A stretch of 64,000 nt of DNA from Alkalihalophilus marmarensis DSM 21297 (GTDB lineage: Bacteria; Bacillota; Bacilli; Bacillales; Bacillaceae_D). The stretch's first letter is position 1, and the number at the start of each line of letters is the position of its first letter. Positions 26,283 to 35,368 of this stretch are shown here, piece after piece. Where the stretch lies: NCBI RefSeq assembly GCF_000474275.2, contig NZ_ATAE01000006.1:1-64000 (forward strand), in the 5' to 3' direction. The notes under the pieces are model-generated. The model worked only from the letters and a program-made list of their open reading frames with translations, ran no database searches and was not told the origin of the DNA. A program made the position numbers and the translations under genes.

Positions 26283-29157
26283 TTATTTCAAGAGGACACT
26301 CAATAGGCAATTTACTTTTTTATTACTTGTTGTATCTTTAGTTATTGTTATAGTAGGTGGAGTTTTAGCTGTTTACGGGGTGTCAATCCAATCAAGCTAT
26401 CAGGCTGAAAGAGAGCGGAAATTAGAAAAGCAGGAAATTGTATTTGAAATTGATTCACATGCTAAGCAGATGTTAATAAGAGCAAGGGGTTACTTTGCTT
26501 TTCAAGACAATGAAGAGTTAAATGCTCTCTACAGAGAAATAGATGCCCTGAATGTGTATATTGAGAGGTTTTCCTCTTTAGATCTCTCAGCAGAAGAGCT
26601 TGCTTTATTAACTGAAATTAAAACAACCATTCATCTATATCAGACGATTCATCTGCCTGAAGCTTTAAGCTTAGTAAGTAACAATGAGCTTGACCGCTTA
26701 AGTGCTTATGCCAACAGCGGAGCAAATGATACAGTAAACCAATTAATTGAGAACACATCTAATTATGTCTTAACAATCTCTGAAAAGGCGGCAGAAATAA
26801 GCAGCAGCTACACGCAAAAAGTAAGTATACTAGTCTCATTATTTGTTATTTTTTTAGGTGTTGTACTTCTCATTCTTTTCATCGTTCTGTACAAAATGAT
26901 TAAACAAATTGGAAAGCCGATTCAAGATGTTACGGTTGCAGCAGCTGAGCTTGCAATCGGTAAAGATGTTTCTTTGAAAAGCCATCAAAGGGAAGATGAG
27001 ATTGGAGTATTATCTAGAACGTTTCTTGATATGGTGGAGATCATTCAACAAAAAGAAGATGAGATGACTCAGCAAAATATTGAATTGAAAACCCAGCAAG
27101 AAGAACTTGAACATAAGCAGGATCAGTTAATAAAGTCCCTTCATGAAACAGAAGCGATGCAAAACGTATTACTAAAATACAACTCACTTAACCATGCTAT
27201 ATCTGTCACTCTTAATAAAGAGGACCTATTTGATGAGCTGCTTACTCATTTAAGCGACATTTATCCTGTTGATAAAATGCTTTTATTCTTAACTGAGGAA
27301 ACGTTTTACCGTTCTAGAGGGATTTATGATAAGCACGTCACTCAGCTATTGAATCATTTCGATCAAGGGATTGGACTTATCTTAAGAGAGAAAAATAACT
27401 ATCATCTCGTGGAAAGAGAAGTGACCGATGTTGAGAGAGGGTTAGCAGAGGGAGTGCTGACTGCTTACGATCTCTACATTCCTATTTATTCTTCCGCCGG
27501 GGAACTGCGGGCTGTTTTTGCGACAAATAGAGTCGGTAAACCTTTTTTACAAACTGAGATCAATGAATTAAGCGGAGTTATGAATCATATGTCTATAGCT
27601 ATCGAGAAAGTTCATATGCACGAAGAAACTGAAAAAGAAAGACAGCTAAATCAAGATATCATAGATAATGTAAATGAAGCGATTCAGTTTGTAGACAATG
27701 AGGGGCATCTCTTACAGTTTAACCAATCATTTTGTCAATTGATTGAATGTGAACAAAAAGCTCGATTAAAGGCGCCTTTTTCGATGTGGTTTCAGGCACT
27801 AGAACATGTGGTTGGTGGTAACGAGGCAGTAGCCAGTTTTTACAATGAGGCTTTAAAACAAGATAATAGCTCCGTGTTATCAATGAATTATGAGATTCAC
27901 ACCAAGCAAAAACGTATATTCAAAGTGTATGCCGAGCCTGTATACCATGGATATAATAAAGTAGGGACCATTTTTGTACACCGTGATATTACTAAGCAGC
28001 ATGAAGTAGAGCAAATGAAATCAGAGCTTGTTAGTACAGTAAGCCATGAGCTGAGGACACCTTTATCTAGTATTTTAGGATTTACGGAATTAATGCTTCA
28101 TCGCAAGCTGAAGCCTGAAAAACAAGAAAAATACTTAAAAACGATCCATAAAGAAGCCAACCGTTTAACGAATCTGATCAATGATTTCTTAGATTTACAA
28201 CGGATGGAATCGGGCGGGCAGATGTATACAAACGAGAGTGTAGATATAAGGGATCTTGTATCTGAAGTGTTAACAAGGTTTGAGGCATATTCAGAGAAGT
28301 ATACGCTGCATTTTACCAACCAGGCAGAAAAGACGATCATACAAGGGGATAGTGAGAGGATCCAACAAGTCATTACAAACATTATTAGCAATGCCATTAA
28401 ATTTTCCCCTAATGGCGGTGACATCACAACGACATTAACTAGTAATTCCACTTCCCTCTTTGTATCTGTTAAGGATGAGGGGCTTGGTATTCCAGAGAAC
28501 GAGATGAAAAATTTATTTAGAAAGTTTTATAGGATCGATAACTCAGATCGAAAGAAAATTGGTGGAACAGGGCTCGGACTTCCGATTTGTAAAGAAATAG
28601 TCGAAGCTCATAACGGTAAGATAAGCGTAGAATCAAAAGAAAACGAGGGAAGTACATTTATCATTGAGCTCCCTTTAAATGATTGTTCCCAAACGCTGAA
28701 GGCGGAAGGGGAGAGCCCTAAAACGATATTGTTGTTAGAAGATGATCAGAGCCTGGCATTATTATTAGCTGAAGAATTAAAGAATTATGGGTTTAATGTT
28801 GAACATTTCTCAAACCCTGCCACAGCTATCACATTTGTCGATAAAATGGCTAGTCATCTTAACTCCACTCATTCGCTCCCTCTAGATGCAATGGTTGTAG
28901 ATATTATGCTTGGGGATGAGCTGACGGGCTGGGACTTTATCCATAAGATAAAAGCAAATAATCTTTGGAGTGACTTGCCTATTTTTATTTCTTCAGCACT
29001 AGATGAAGCCGAGCAGCTTACAAGACACTCTGAGATTGAGAGCTATTTGACAAAACCCTACCCTCCTAGCGAACTATCAAAAACAATAATTGAAACTCTC
29101 AATCAAGATAAGACAAGGGGTGAAATACTCATACCTAAGAAAAAGAGTGAAACATAA
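26275..29157 (+). CDS. Hybrid sensor histidine kinase
   Basis: 960 residues. Membrane helix about 12-34, extracellular helical sensor about 35-180 (CHASE3-like), membrane helix about 183-206, HAMP about 208-260, coiled coil to 300, GAF-like about 305-450, PAS about 458-570, HisKA with phospho-His in SHELRTPLSSILG (about 590), HATPase with NAISNAIKFSPNGG-type N box, and GTGLGLPI, and a C-terminal receiver (about 820-945) with phospho-Asp in VVDIMLGDELTG. GTG start overlapping the single response regulator. The fused and free receivers together with the upstream Hpt protein make a plausible multistep phosphorelay controlling the diguanylate cyclase. Confidence 0.88.
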   Translation: MTNYFKRTLNRQFTFLLLVVSLVIVIVGGVLAVYGVSIQSSYQAERERKLEKQEIVFEIDSHAKQMLIRARGYFAFQDNEELNALYREIDALNVYIERFSSLDLSAEELALLTEIKTTIHLYQTIHLPEALSLVSNNELDRLSAYANSGANDTVNQLIENTSNYVLTISEKAAEISSSYTQKVSILVSLFVIFLGVVLLILFIVLYKMIKQIGKPIQDVTVAAAELAIGKDVSLKSHQREDEIGVLSRTFLDMVEIIQQKEDEMTQQNIELKTQQEELEHKQDQLIKSLHETEAMQNVLLKYNSLNHAISVTLNKEDLFDELLTHLSDIYPVDKMLLFLTEETFYRSRGIYDKHVTQLLNHFDQGIGLILREKNNYHLVEREVTDVERGLAEGVLTAYDLYIPIYSSAGELRAVFATNRVGKPFLQTEINELSGVMNHMSIAIEKVHMHEETEKERQLNQDIIDNVNEAIQFVDNEGHLLQFNQSFCQLIECEQKARLKAPFSMWFQALEHVVGGNEAVASFYNEALKQDNSSVLSMNYEIHTKQKRIFKVYAEPVYHGYNKVGTIFVHRDITKQHEVEQMKSELVSTVSHELRTPLSSILGFTELMLHRKLKPEKQEKYLKTIHKEANRLTNLINDFLDLQRMESGGQMYTNESVDIRDLVSEVLTRFEAYSEKYTLHFTNQAEKTIIQGDSERIQQVITNIISNAIKFSPNGGDITTTLTSNSTSLFVSVKDEGLGIPENEMKNLFRKFYRIDNSDRKKIGGTGLGLPICKEIVEAHNGKISVESKENEGSTFIIELPLNDCSQTLKAEGESPKTILLLEDDQSLALLLAEELKNYGFNVEHFSNPATAITFVDKMASHLNSTHSLPLDAMVVDIMLGDELTGWDFIHKIKANNLWSDLPIFISSALDEAEQLTRHSEIESYLTKPYPPSELSKTIIETLNQDKTRGEILIPKKKSET

Positions 29158-29645
29158 GCAGAGGGGCTGGGACATGATTAATATGCTTTATTCTGGATAC
29201 GAAGGAAGTACTAAATATAGCGACTGAAATATATGAAGACTGTGGGAGGAAAAAAAGGATACTGAAAATGGATCTACCTGCAGCGAGGTCAACGGAGCGA
29301 GCATGCTGTAAAGTGCTCCTTCCTTGTATTTGTTCGTTGTTCAGTGATTTTAGCAAACGATGGCTTAGTTTATTATTTGAACTGAACCATAACTTAATCG
29401 CTCCACATAATAGGTACAAAAAGCAATATCTTAGCGGATGAACTATACGTAGACTTCTACGGGGCCTAGAGCAGGAGTGAGATCCCACTCACCAGCTCCC
29501 CGTGAAAAGCGCAGTATAGTTCAGAAGCAGCGAATCCGCTATATCCCATGTTTGAATCACTGTCATGTAAACAATATTTCCCCTTAATTTTTGCATAAAA
29601 TCACTAGCTCCCCGCGAAAAGGAGTTTAGTTTAGAAACGGTATAC
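29158..29645. repeat. Composite intergenic repeat, copy B (degenerate)
   Basis: It begins with GGGGCTGGGACATGA soon after the kinase stop codon. A decayed module 1 trace lies at about 29270-29320. Module 2 at about 29431-29533 begins TTAGCGGATGAACTATAC and ends GTATAGTTCAGAAGCAGCG. A further fragment of the module 2 end lies at about 29606-29645. It is related to copies at 8937-9585 and 55996-56520. No coding potential is supported here. Confidence 0.7.
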
Positions 29646-29735
29646 ATAAGCCGCTTATGTAACGTTTGTACTATACAAGTTAAAGATACTATTCTAATAA
29701 GCTTTATTAGAAGGAAGAAAATTCTGAAAAGGTAA

Positions 29736-29776
29736 TTGTAGGATGCAAATGAACTGTGGTATGATCACAGTGATCA
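29736..29776 (+). promoter_or_regulatory. Chemoreceptor promoter with overlapping palindrome
   Basis: TTGTAG (29736-29741), an 18-nt spacer and TATGAT (29760-29765). A perfect palindrome, TGATCACAGTGATCA (29762-29776), overlaps the -10 and the start site and looks like an operator. No regulator is encoded next to it. Confidence 0.55.
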
Positions 29777-29812
29777 GACTAATTTATCATGACAATTGTT
29801 TTAGTTTTTATA

Positions 29813-29830
29813 TGAATGATTATTCATTCA
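29813..29830. promoter_or_regulatory. FadR-like TetR-type operator
   Basis: TGAATGATTATTCATTCA matches the B. subtilis FadR (YsiA) box, as I recall it, at 17 of 18 positions. It lies 22 bp before the chemoreceptor start codon. Other TetR-family proteins bind similar sites, so the regulator is uncertain. Confidence 0.5.
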
Positions 29831-29851
29831 TAACAAGGGGGAGTGGAAGAG

Positions 29852-31333
29852 TTGCTCGATTCAACAATCGTACTTAAAAAACGTAACAGGCTATTAACGA
29901 AGCTTATTTGGGCCTTATTTAGCTTAGGGTTGCTTAGTAATTTTATCAGCTCGGTTCCAATGGAAGGGATCATAGCTTATGCAGTGTGCGGGGCAGTTTT
30001 ATCAACTATGATCACTTTATTAACCTTTCAAGAAAAAGCACAAATGTATGTTCCATATGCTGTAACTGTTTCATTTTCTATTCTAACATTTGTACTCGGG
30101 ACAACCTCACCAAAATTATCAAATTATCTTTTAGTATACGTCAGTTTAGCAATCGTCACTTTATATCATCAATATCATCTCATTGCTATTTCTGGAGTGC
30201 TTGGGCTCGTATTAACCAACTACTTCTTCCTTAATCTAAACGAAACTATGTTCAGCGGATTAGGCAGTGAAGTGTTAATATCTCTCAATCTGTATGTGTT
30301 GTTATTAACTCTTATTCTAATTGCACAGGCCAGGATTGGGACTAGTATGCAAAAAGATGTTGAAATGCAGGCAGAAGATGCGACGAAAGCTAAAGAAAAA
30401 GCCGAAAACTTATTACATAAAGTGGCACAATCTCAAGCTGTCATCACACAATTCAGCGGAAAAGTAAAAGAAGATATTCATTCTACAAAAGCTGTATCTA
30501 CACAGCTTTATCAAACATTTAAAGAAGTTTCCGGGGGAATAGAAGATCAAGCAATGAGTGTAAGTGAAATGAACGAATTAATAAAGGAGCAAGACCAATC
30601 AGTGACATATGTTTCAACGTATGCTGAAACGGTTCATACAACCGCTCATGAGAGTCTTAAAGAAACGGAGTCAGGTTATCAGCGTTTAAATGAGTTAGCA
30701 AAGGAAATGAATGATGTTCAGAAGATGGTAGAAAGTACGACTGTTAATATGAGCGACCTAACAGATAAAACGAAAAATATTGGGACTATATTAACGACGA
30801 TCGATCAAATTGCCGAACAGACAAACTTACTAGCATTAAATGCTGCAATTGAAGCTGCCAGGGCCGGAGAACATGGCAGGGGATTTGCTGTTGTCGCTGA
30901 TGAAGTAAGAAAGCTTGCCACACATTCGCAGCAGTCTACAAAAGAAATCACCAAGCTTTTATTTGATATTCAGAAAAAAACCGAATCCGTCTCATTAGAG
31001 GTAAACCTTAGTGAACAAGCAATCAACAGAGGAATGCTTGCAACTGAACAAACGGAAACGAGCTTACAGTTTCTTTTATCAAAAATGAAGCAAATGGCTG
31101 AAGCAGCTAGTGCTTTTAATGAGCTGGTGAAAAAATTAAAATCATCATCTGCGATTATAACCGAGGAACTTGCAACAGTTACAAGCGGAACCGAGCAATC
31201 ACATGCGATGGTTGAAGAAGTTTTTGCAAGTGTCGAGGAACAAAATGAGTACATCGCAGCCATAACGGACCGCTTTAAAGAATTAGAAAAACTAACAAAT
31301 GAATTATCTTCTTTAATAGATAGAACAGAATAA
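29852..31333 (+). CDS. Methyl-accepting chemotaxis protein, membrane type without periplasmic sensor
   Basis: 493 residues. The first 160 residues are a bundle of five or six membrane helices with very short loops, so sensing must occur in or near the membrane. No HAMP domain is evident. The rest is a cytoplasmic signalling helix pair with the conserved hairpin tip [20 protein letters not shown] and [18 protein letters not shown] at 29852 is chosen since GGGGGAG is 8 nt upstream; a GTG at 29843 lies directly on the ribosome site. Its closeness to the c-di-GMP cluster may be chance because repeat copy B intervenes. Confidence 0.87.
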   Translation: MLDSTIVLKKRNRLLTKLIWALFSLGLLSNFISSVPMEGIIAYAVCGAVLSTMITLLTFQEKAQMYVPYAVTVSFSILTFVLGTTSPKLSNYLLVYVSLAIVTLYHQYHLIAISGVLGLVLTNYFFLNLNETMFSGLGSEVLISLNLYVLLLTLILIAQARIGTSMQKDVEMQAEDATKAKEKAENLLHKVAQSQAVITQFSGKVKEDIHSTKAVSTQLYQTFKEVSGGIEDQAMSVSEMNELIKEQDQSVTYVSTYAETVHTTAHESLKETESGYQRLNELAKEMNDVQKMVESTTVNMSDLTDKTKNIGTILTTIDQIAEQTNLLALNAAIEAARAGEHGRGFAVVADEVRKLATHSQQSTKEITKLLFDIQKKTESVSLEVNLSEQAINRGMLATEQTETSLQFLLSKMKQMAEAASAFNELVKKLKSSSAIITEELATVTSGTEQSHAMVEEVFASVEEQNEYIAAITDRFKELEKLTNELSSLIDRTE

Positions 31334-31344
31334 CCCTGATAAAA

Positions 31345-31386
31345 AGGCACATGAAGAAAAAGTTTCTACATGGGTCTTTTTTGCTT
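31345..31386 (+). terminator. Probable terminator of the chemoreceptor gene
   Basis: An imperfect hairpin joins AAAGGCACATG to CATGGGTCTTT around an inner GAAA/TTTC stem, followed by six T. Confidence 0.6.
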
Positions 31387-31420
31387 TATTTTGGTAAATG
31401 TTGAATTGGAGTGATATTGT

Positions 31421-31473
31421 TTGAAAAAGAACCGTTTCAAGGTTATACTGTTTGTATAATATATGTACAATTT
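31421..31473 (+). promoter_or_regulatory. crt operon promoter with 11-bp direct repeats (CarH/LitR-like operator)
   Basis: TTGAAA (31421-31426), an 18-nt spacer and TATACT (31445-31450); a second -10-like TATAAT lies at 31455-31460. Overlapping and following it are TTGTATAA (31452) and ATGTACAA (31463), exactly 11 bp apart, with a weaker GGTTATAC 11 bp before. The same word with the same spacing occurs at the cruF promoter (39520-39538). MerR-family light/B12 regulators CarH and LitR bind 11-bp direct repeats at carotenoid promoters; the link is inferred. Confidence 0.55.
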
Positions 31474-31514
31474 ATTTCTAAGTTATGATTAGTGATTAAG
31501 AGAGGGTGGATACG

Positions 31515-33014
31515 GTGGCAAGAAAAAAGATTTTCGTCATCGGTGCGGGCCCTGGCGGACTGGCAGCAGCTATGCTCTTAGCCGGTAGAGGGTATCACGT
31601 AGAAGTATTTGAAAAACAATCTTATCTTGGGGGTAGAACCTCTTCTTTTACAAAAGATGGATATACGTTTGACAGAGGGCCTACATTTCTAAGCATGCCC
31701 TATATTTTAGAAGAGTTATTTGATGCAGTGGGACGGAGAATGAATGACTATCTTTCTATGATAGAAATTGACCCGATGTATGAATTGAAATTTGATACCC
31801 TCTCTGTCTTTCCTTCAAGAGATTCTTCGATCACAAAAGAGAGAATTGATCAAACTTTTCCGGGTGAGGGCGAAGGATATTTGCAGTTTATGAGGGAAAC
31901 AGAGAAAAAAATGAATGCCTTAATGCCTGTTCTGCAAAATAGACATAGTTCTTTGCTTGATTATACGAGATGGAGAACAATTAAGGCGCTTCCAGAATTA
32001 TCACTTGGTCAAAGCCTTTATCAAGTCTTATCTAAATACTTCAAGGATGAACGTCTCAAACTCGCATTCACATTCCAATCAAAATATTTAGGAATGTCAC
32101 CGTGGGATTGTCCAGGGGCATTCAGCATACTATCTTATATGGAACATAAATACGGTGTATTCCATCCAACAGGGGGGTTAAATCAAATACCTAAAGCGAT
32201 GGCTAAAGTCGTTCAGGAATTTGGCGGAAGCATCCATCTGAATACCGGAGTAGAAAAACTGATTACTAAAAATAAAAAAATTATCGGGATTGAAACAACG
32301 AGCGGGGATCGTCTTCACTGCGATGATGTAGTGATTAATGCTGACTTCGCAAAAGCAATGACTACGATTGTAGAAGATCGTGACTTGAAAATTTATACAA
32401 AAAAGCGATTGGAAAAAAAGAAATACTCTTGCTCTACTTTTATGATCTACGCAGGGGTTAAGAAAACATTTGATCTTCCTCATCATACAATCCTTTTTTC
32501 AAATGATTATAAAAAGAATGTTGAGGAAATTACCCATTCTAAAATCCTTTCAGAGGATCCATCAATCTACATTCAAAATGCCAGTGTGACAGACGGCGAA
32601 TTAGCAGAAAAAGGGAAATCTGCTATGTATCTATTAGCCCCTGTTCCAAATAATTTTAGTTTAATCGATTGGGAAGAGAACAAACATGCTTTTAAGCAGC
32701 TTGTATATGAGCAGGTAGAAAAGAAGACAGGGTTTAAAGGGCTAAGAGAGAATCTTGAGGTAGAAGAGATTATTACACCGCTTGACTGGGAAGAAAAACA
32801 TCATGTTTATAAAGGGGCGACGTTTAATTTAGCCCATAACTTAGGACAGATGATGTATTTCAGGCCTCATAATAAATTTCAGGAACTTGAAAATTGCTGG
32901 CTTGTAGGAGGCGGTACTCATCCAGGAAGCGGGCTGCCTACAATCTTTGAATCGGCAAGAATAACAGCTAACTTAATCTTTGATGCTGATAAGGAGGTGT
33001 TGGTGTCCACGTGA
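31515..33014 (+). CDS. crtN: Diapophytoene (dehydrosqualene) desaturase CrtN
   Basis: 499-residue CrtI/CrtN-type FAD enzyme that desaturates 4,4-prime-diapophytoene towards diapolycopene. FAD-binding GAGPGGLAAAMLLAGRGY at about 9-26, GGRTSSF near 38, and the C-terminal FAD segment VGGGTHPGSGLPTIFESAR. YKGATFNLAHNLGQM near 440 is typical of CrtN. GTG at 31515 is chosen since GAGGG is 8 nt upstream; a GTG 9 nt earlier overlaps the ribosome site. First gene of a three-gene operon (crtN, second desaturase, crtM) with overlapping or nearly touching genes. Confidence 0.9.
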   Translation: MARKKIFVIGAGPGGLAAAMLLAGRGYHVEVFEKQSYLGGRTSSFTKDGYTFDRGPTFLSMPYILEELFDAVGRRMNDYLSMIEIDPMYELKFDTLSVFPSRDSSITKERIDQTFPGEGEGYLQFMRETEKKMNALMPVLQNRHSSLLDYTRWRTIKALPELSLGQSLYQVLSKYFKDERLKLAFTFQSKYLGMSPWDCPGAFSILSYMEHKYGVFHPTGGLNQIPKAMAKVVQEFGGSIHLNTGVEKLITKNKKIIGIETTSGDRLHCDDVVINADFAKAMTTIVEDRDLKIYTKKRLEKKKYSCSTFMIYAGVKKTFDLPHHTILFSNDYKKNVEEITHSKILSEDPSIYIQNASVTDGELAEKGKSAMYLLAPVPNNFSLIDWEENKHAFKQLVYEQVEKKTGFKGLRENLEVEEIITPLDWEEKHHVYKGATFNLAHNLGQMMYFRPHNKFQELENCWLVGGGTHPGSGLPTIFESARITANLIFDADKEVLVST

Positions 33015-34456
33015 AGACAGCAATTATTGGCGGTGGTGTCGGAGGAATGCTCTCTGCTTTGTATGAAAGACAGCGAGGCAATGAAGTAGTCTTATATGAA
33101 AAAGAATCCTCCTTAGGTGGAAGGTTAAACTTTGTCTCCAAAGATGGTTTTAAAATCGATAAAGGTCCAACGATTGTTTTACTTCCAGAAATGATCTACT
33201 CCATCTTAAAAGAAGTAGGGATCCAAAAGGACGAGGTTGAGATGATTCGGATTGACCCTCTCTACAAACTACAATTTCCTGATGGGATGGAGTTTTTCAA
33301 ATGGAGTCATATCGAAAAACAACAACAAGAGATCAAAAAATGGTTTCCAGGAGAAGAAGAATCCTTTGTTCATTATTTAAATGAAATGAAATGGAGATTT
33401 GAAGAAGGAAAAGAAGCGTTTCTAGATCGAGACTTTGTGAGAAAACGAGATTTCTTTTCTCCTTCAAATGTACAGACATTGTGGAAGCTAAAAGCATATC
33501 AAACAGTGAAAAAACAGGCAAGCCGGTATTTTATCAATCCTAGACTTGTAGAGGCTTTTTCGTTTCAAACCTTATATATAGGCGGGGCGCCTAACAAGTC
33601 TCCTGCGCTTTATTCATTAGTTCCGTTTAGTGAACATCATCATGGCATTTGGTATGTAAAAGGCGGATATGCAAGTCTCGTTTCACTTTTTGAAGAAAAG
33701 CTTCGTGCCAAGGGAGTTGAGATCAAGCTTTCTTCAGAAGTAAGTGAACTGGTCACTGATGGTACAAGGTGTACAGGTGTACGTGCAGGGGATAACTTAG
33801 ATAAGGTTGATCGAGTAATTGTAAATGGAGACTTTCCGCTTGCTGAGAAATTAGTGACCAGTAAACAAAAGTCGTATACCCCGTCATCAGGTTGTCTTCT
33901 GCTCTATTTTGGGCTAAGTCGTAAGTATAGTGAGTCCTCTGTTCATCAGTTTTTGATGACAGAAGACTTTGAAACTCATATGAATGAAGTATTTGAAAAG
34001 AAGACTTTGCCGGCTTCTCCCTCCATGTATGTATTTCATCCGTCTTTGATTGATGACTCGCTCGCTCCTAAGAATAAAGGGGTCATGTACGTGTTAATTC
34101 CAGTTCCATCTAACGGAAACGTGGATTGGGATTTAATTGATGACTATGTAGATGAACGGATTAAGGAGTTAGAGGAAAGAGCATTTCCTAATTTAAGAGA
34201 AGCGATTGAATGGATGGAAGTCCGGACTCCAAAAGATGCGATGCAGGACGGTTTATATGCGGGAGGAAGCTTTGGAATTGCTCCTACCCTTATGCAATCA
34301 GGAGTATTTAGACCTCAATTAAAACCCTTTCAATATGAAAATGTGTATGCCGTAGGAGCATCAACTCATCCAGGCGGGGGGATCCCAATTGTGATGCAAG
34401 GTGCAAAGCTGTTAAATGAGTATATTGAAACAGAAGAGTTGGTCCAATCATGGTGA
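33011..34456 (+). CDS. Second CrtN-like carotenoid desaturase/oxygenase
   Basis: 481-residue CrtI-family flavoprotein with GGGVGGMLSALYERQRG at about 7-23, GGRLNFVSKDGFKIDKGPT, and the end motif VGASTHPGGGIPIVMQGAK. It is a paralogue of crtN, equivalent in position to crtNc of marine and soil bacilli; its exact step (further desaturation or terminal oxidation) cannot be assigned. GTG start at 33011 overlaps the crtN stop by 4 nt, with AAGGAGGTG upstream. Confidence 0.82.
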   Translation: MKTAIIGGGVGGMLSALYERQRGNEVVLYEKESSLGGRLNFVSKDGFKIDKGPTIVLLPEMIYSILKEVGIQKDEVEMIRIDPLYKLQFPDGMEFFKWSHIEKQQQEIKKWFPGEEESFVHYLNEMKWRFEEGKEAFLDRDFVRKRDFFSPSNVQTLWKLKAYQTVKKQASRYFINPRLVEAFSFQTLYIGGAPNKSPALYSLVPFSEHHHGIWYVKGGYASLVSLFEEKLRAKGVEIKLSSEVSELVTDGTRCTGVRAGDNLDKVDRVIVNGDFPLAEKLVTSKQKSYTPSSGCLLLYFGLSRKYSESSVHQFLMTEDFETHMNEVFEKKTLPASPSMYVFHPSLIDDSLAPKNKGVMYVLIPVPSNGNVDWDLIDDYVDERIKELEERAFPNLREAIEWMEVRTPKDAMQDGLYAGGSFGIAPTLMQSGVFRPQLKPFQYENVYAVGASTHPGGGIPIVMQGAKLLNEYIETEELVQSW

Positions 34457-34470
34457 AAAGGAGTGAGACG

Positions 34471-35310
34471 ATGGATAGGATAGAACAAGCCTATAATGAT
34501 TGTTACGAGGTCATTCGCCGTCATTCTAAAACATTTACAAAAGCCTTTGGTACACTTCCGAAAGAAAAACGAAATGCCGTATGGGCTGTATATGCTTTTT
34601 GCCGTGAAGTGGACGATATTGTTGATGAAGGTGACAACCCAAAAGAAGAGTTGACACATTTTGAAGAAACATTTGAGCTGTTTTTGCAAAGAAAGCTGCC
34701 GCTTGTAGAATCTAAATGGATTGCACTAGACGATGTATTTTCTCGTTTTGAAATGGATCAAGTAGCTTTCTATGATATGATTCGCGGACAGAAAATGGAT
34801 TTAGAGAAAACAAAATATACGACATTAGAAGAGTTAGAACACTATTCTTATCACGTGGCTAGTACCGTTGGGCTGATGCTGCTTCCTATTCTTGCTCCTA
34901 AGAACCACGAATCTCTTAGAGCGGGTGGAATTGCGCTCGGGCTTGCGATGCAATTAACGAACATTCTCCGTGATGTGCAGGAAGATTTAGATAGAGACCG
35001 TATCTATCTGCCATCCGATTTAATGATGAAGCATGGCTATTCTTTGGTCGACTTGCATATGGGAATCAATAATTCTTCTTTTGTGAAGGTTTTTGAAGAG
35101 ATCGCTGAAAGAGCAGAAATGCTGTATGAACAAGCCTTAGATACTATGGAAGGATACCCTCTTGATTCGAGACTCCAAGTAAAAGGGTCTGCCTTATTGT
35201 ATCGAGCGATTCTCCAATCGATCCGCAAAAATAACTACAATGTTTTTAAGACCCGTCATTATGTGACGCAAGAAGAAAAAGATGCGATTTTGTTAGAGAT
35301 GGAAGCATAA
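34471..35310 (+). CDS. crtM: Dehydrosqualene (diapophytoene) synthase CrtM
   Basis: Condenses two farnesyl diphosphates head-to-head to the C30 precursor diapophytoene. 279 residues of the squalene/phytoene synthase family: first Asp-rich motif REVDDIVDEGD near 45, second LRDVQEDLDRDRIYLP near 168, with SKTFTKAFGTLP at the N-terminus. Clustering with CrtN and CrtP types favours C30 rather than C40 synthesis. ATG at 34471 has AAAGGAG 7 nt upstream; the in-frame ATG at 34450 lies before the ribosome site. Last gene of the plus-strand crt operon. Confidence 0.88.
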   Translation: MDRIEQAYNDCYEVIRRHSKTFTKAFGTLPKEKRNAVWAVYAFCREVDDIVDEGDNPKEELTHFEETFELFLQRKLPLVESKWIALDDVFSRFEMDQVAFYDMIRGQKMDLEKTKYTTLEELEHYSYHVASTVGLMLLPILAPKNHESLRAGGIALGLAMQLTNILRDVQEDLDRDRIYLPSDLMMKHGYSLVDLHMGINNSSFVKVFEEIAERAEMLYEQALDTMEGYPLDSRLQVKGSALLYRAILQSIRKNNYNVFKTRHYVTQEEKDAILLEMEA

Positions 35311-35342
35311 CTATCTTATTGCATTATCTGCTATACGTTAAG

Positions 35343-35368
35343 AAGGAGCTGTCAAAAGACAGCTCCTT
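35343..35368. terminator. Terminator between the convergent crt operons
   Basis: AAGGAGCTGTC and GACAGCTCCTT form a perfect 11-bp stem with an AAAA loop. It overlaps the stop codon of the minus-strand oxygenase and closes both carotenoid operons. T-runs are short. Confidence 0.75.
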
